Under the pieces are notes generated by a model. The model saw only the letters and a program-made list of their open reading frames with translations. It made no database searches and was not told where the DNA came from. This document shows, one piece after another, positions 32,525 through 34,303 of a DNA stretch of 34,303 bases. The DNA is from Methylibium sp. (GTDB lineage Bacteria; Pseudomonadota; Gammaproteobacteria; Burkholderiales; Burkholderiaceae_C). A program made the translations under genes and the position numbers. How positions within the stretch are numbered: position 1 is the stretch's first letter; the number at the start of each line of letters is the position of its first letter. Location of the stretch: contig PNNH01000025.1 of the NCBI GenBank assembly GCA_013824165.1, positions 1 to 34,303 on the forward strand. Reading direction: 5' to 3'.

Positions 32525-33355
32525 TCAGAGCTCGGCGATCGGGTTGAGATCGGCGAAACCGGCATCCTGCTTGGACTTCCAGGCCATGATGGCCTGACCC
32601 ATCTCGGCGGTGTCGAACACCGCGCTCTGCAGGACACTCATATGGGCCAGCGAGGCGGCCACGCCGTGGTCCCGTGCGTGGTTGAGCGCCAGCTTGCTGG
32701 CACTGATGGCCAGCGGGGATTTGGAGGCGATGGCGGCTGCCAGCTTCATCACATGCGCCAGCAGCGCCTCGGCGTCCGGCAGCACGGCATTGACCAGCCC
32801 GACGCCCAGCGCGCGCTCGGCCGGCAGGCGCTCGCCGGTGTAGGCCAGTTCGCGGGCCAGACCGGGCGGAATCAGGCGCTGCAGGCGCTGCAGGATGCCG
32901 AGGTCGGCTGCCATGCCGATATTGATCTCCTGCACGCTGAAAAAGGCATCGGCGCTGCAAAAGCGCATGTCGCAGACGGCCGCCAGATCAAAGCCGCCGC
33001 CGATGCAGCCGCCCTGCACGGCACAGATCACCGGGAAGCGCGCTTGGTCGAGCACGCTGAAGCAGTCCATCAGGCGCTGCAGCGAATCCTGAAAGCTCAG
33101 CCGCGCCCGCGCATTGCTGGTGTCCAGCATGGCGCCCTGGCCGGCAAAGGTGTCCAGCGCCATGCCGGCGCTGAAGTGCTTGCCGGTGGAGGAGATCACC
33201 AGCACGCGGGTGCGGCCCTCGTCGCTGAGTGCCTGCACCGCATCGCGCAGGGCCGGGAAGAAGTCCGGCGCCATGGTGTTCATGCGCTCCGGGCGGTTCA
33301 GTTGCAAATGCGCAATGCCATGCGGCGATTGGGCCAGGGTGAAGAACTCGTTCAT
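32525..33355 (-). CDS. Dienoyl-CoA isomerase (ECH1)-like crotonase
   Basis: A 276-residue crotonase-fold protein. Oxyanion elements are GKHFSAGMALD (about 58-68) and VQGGCIGGGFDLAA (about 113-126). The acidic residues of delta3,5-delta2,4-dienoyl-CoA isomerase (rat Asp176, Glu196, Asp204) match Asp123, Glu143 and Asp151 with identical spacing, in FSVQEINIGMAADLGILQRL, which parallels the rat VKEVDVGLAADVGTLQRL. The enzyme would shift double bonds during breakdown of unsaturated fatty acids with odd-position bonds. The ATG at 33353-33355 has GGAG six bases ahead. The stop is TGA at 32525-32527. Confidence 0.87.
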   Translation of the reverse strand: MNEFFTLAQSPHGIAHLQLNRPERMNTMAPDFFPALRDAVQALSDEGRTRVLVISSTGKHFSAGMALDTFAGQGAMLDTSNARARLSFQDSLQRLMDCFSVLDQARFPVICAVQGGCIGGGFDLAAVCDMRFCSADAFFSVQEINIGMAADLGILQRLQRLIPPGLARELAYTGERLPAERALGVGLVNAVLPDAEALLAHVMKLAAAIASKSPLAISASKLALNHARDHGVAASLAHMSVLQSAVFDTAEMGQAIMAWKSKQDAGFADLNPIAEL

Positions 33356-33526
33356 CAGGACTCCGTGTCGAGGGCGGCGGCTCAGCCGGCGAGGGCGTAG
33401 CTTACTCAAGGGACAGGTGCTGTCTATCGTCTAAGCGACAGGCGCATTGCGGCGCAGGGCTGCGTACTTTTACCAAAAGGGGAAGCCCTGGGGCGGGCAG
33501 TGGTGCGGGCTCCCTACACTGCCGCC

Positions 33527-34303
33527 ATGCACACCTTGAGAACCGAAGACGGACTGCCGCTGCACTGGCGTCAATGGAGCAAGCCCGGCATGGAGAGTGC
33601 CCGCGGCACGGTGCTGATCGTCCATGGCCTGGGTGAGCATATCGGTCGTTATGAGGCACTGGCGGCCAAGCTCAATAGCTGGGGCTGGCATGTGGTGGGG
33701 CACGACCAGCGTGGCCATGGCGCGTCTGGCGGCCCGCGTGGCGACATCGGGGCTCAGGACAGCCTGCTGAAGGACTTGGCGGCAGTTATCGATGAACTGC
33801 GCGGCGATGCGCAGCTGAGCGCCGGCCCGCTGGTGCTGCTGGGCCATAGCATGGGCGGCCTGGTGGCGGCGCGTTTCGTGGCCGGCGGGCTGTCGGTCAG
33901 CAATGGCGGCGTGATGCCGACCTGGTTTCGCACCGTCGACGCGCTGGTGCTGAGTTCGCCCGCGCTGGACCCCGGCCTGTCCGCCTTCCAGCGGGCGCTG
34001 CTGGCGGCGACGCTGCCGCTGGTGCCGCATCTGGCGGTAGGCAATGGGCTCAAGCCTGCCTGGATCTCGCGCGACGCGAATGTCGTCGCGGCCTACAAGA
34101 ACGACCCCTTGGTGCATGACCGCATCACGCCGACGCTGGCGCGCATGATCGCGGCGACTGGCGCCGAGGTGGTCGAGCATGCCAGCGAGTGGATGGTGCC
34201 CACGCTGCTGATGTGGGCGGGCAGCGATCGCTGCGTGGACCCGCGCGGCAGCCAGGCCTTTGCCGACGAGGCGCCTGAGGTCGTGGTGCAGCGCCAGATG
34301 TTT
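33527..34303 (+). CDS. Monoacylglycerol lipase-like alpha/beta hydrolase (3' partial)
   Basis: The frame opens with ATG at 33527 and runs to the window edge without a stop (259 codons), so the 3' end is missing. The protein is of the Hydrolase_4/serine aminopeptidase S33 type typical of monoacylglycerol lipases: LIVHGLGEHIGRYE (oxyanion region, about 31-43), GHDQRGHGASGG (about 58-69), Ser108 in LGHSMGGL, and an Asp in WAGSDRCVDP near residue 241; the catalytic His would lie beyond the edge. The start lacks a strong ribosome site, but the family-like sequence begins right after it. It is divergent from the dienoyl-CoA isomerase-like gene across a 171-base gap in which I see no firm signal. 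Confidence 0.9.
   Translation, partial: MHTLRTEDGLPLHWRQWSKPGMESARGTVLIVHGLGEHIGRYEALAAKLNSWGWHVVGHDQRGHGASGGPRGDIGAQDSLLKDLAAVIDELRGDAQLSAGPLVLLGHSMGGLVAARFVAGGLSVSNGGVMPTWFRTVDALVLSSPALDPGLSAFQRALLAATLPLVPHLAVGNGLKPAWISRDANVVAAYKNDPLVHDRITPTLARMIAATGAEVVEHASEWMVPTLLMWAGSDRCVDPRGSQAFADEAPEVVVQRQMF

Overview
The window is high-GC DNA with strong GC3 bias, tightly packed genes on both strands and no gene-free stretch longer than about 280 bases. The gene content fits a free-living betaproteobacterium of the order Burkholderiales. Supporting genes are a metX-metW pair, an HU protein with a lysine/alanine H1-like tail, a PEP-CTERM surface protein, PPK2, SppA and an NAD-linked molybdo/tungsto formate dehydrogenase. 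A member of the Roseateles/Pelomonas/Paucibacter neighbourhood is my guess; the sequence alone does not prove it. I see no prophage, insertion sequence, CRISPR array or plasmid function, so this looks like ordinary chromosome with a few accessory genes.

Layout. 1-4263: the 3' part of a GlcD-type FAD oxidase, tRNA-Leu(CAG) with a terminator, a PAS-PAS-GGDEF-EAL protein (minus), HU (plus) and its terminator. 4263-5727: a damaged ABM-monooxygenase gene and a Tgl-like transglutaminase (minus). 5857-11178: a minus-strand operon of alpha/beta hydrolase, fused NuoE/NuoF-type beta subunit and formate dehydrogenase alpha subunit, each overlapping the next by a few bases. 11369-12171: a coupled pair, a DUF4124-like secreted protein and a small unknown. 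12251-16102: a PEP-CTERM protein followed by a large secreted subtilase, ended by a strong terminator. 16381-18716: a LiuC-like enoyl-CoA hydratase and a PaaH-type 3-hydroxyacyl-CoA dehydrogenase. 18676-22037 (minus): a lipoprotein hydrolase, a SAM methyltransferase, and a membrane-anchored glutamate-synthase-like flavoprotein. 22215-24433: sppA and a coupled ABM-like protein. 24430-25332 (minus): a hydrolase with the complete active-site set of fluoroacetate dehalogenase. 25390-27252: promoter, SAM-II-type riboswitch, intrinsic terminator, metX and metW. 27372-34303: a VOC protein, PPK2, a Pho-box-like site, a periplasmic binding-protein-like gene, a phytase-like secreted protein, an AstE/AspA-like deacylase, a dienoyl-CoA isomerase-like protein and the start of a monoacylglycerol-lipase-like gene cut by the window edge.

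How the genes work together. The clearest regulated unit is methionine synthesis: SAM sensing by the riboswitch should terminate transcription ahead of metXW. The formate dehydrogenase genes form a two-subunit NAD-reducing enzyme translationally coupled to a hydrolase. PPK2 and the phytase-like protein lie around a near-consensus Pho box, suggesting a phosphate-responsive locus. Several acyl-CoA and ester-cleaving enzymes suggest broad catabolism of fatty, branched or aromatic acids. I found no multi-gene system that I can claim as wholly new. The best second looks are the Tgl-like transglutaminase in a non-sporing proteobacterium, the dehalogenase active site, the SAM-II/terminator leader, the ABM gene with lost start and stop, and the PEP-CTERM/subtilase pair.
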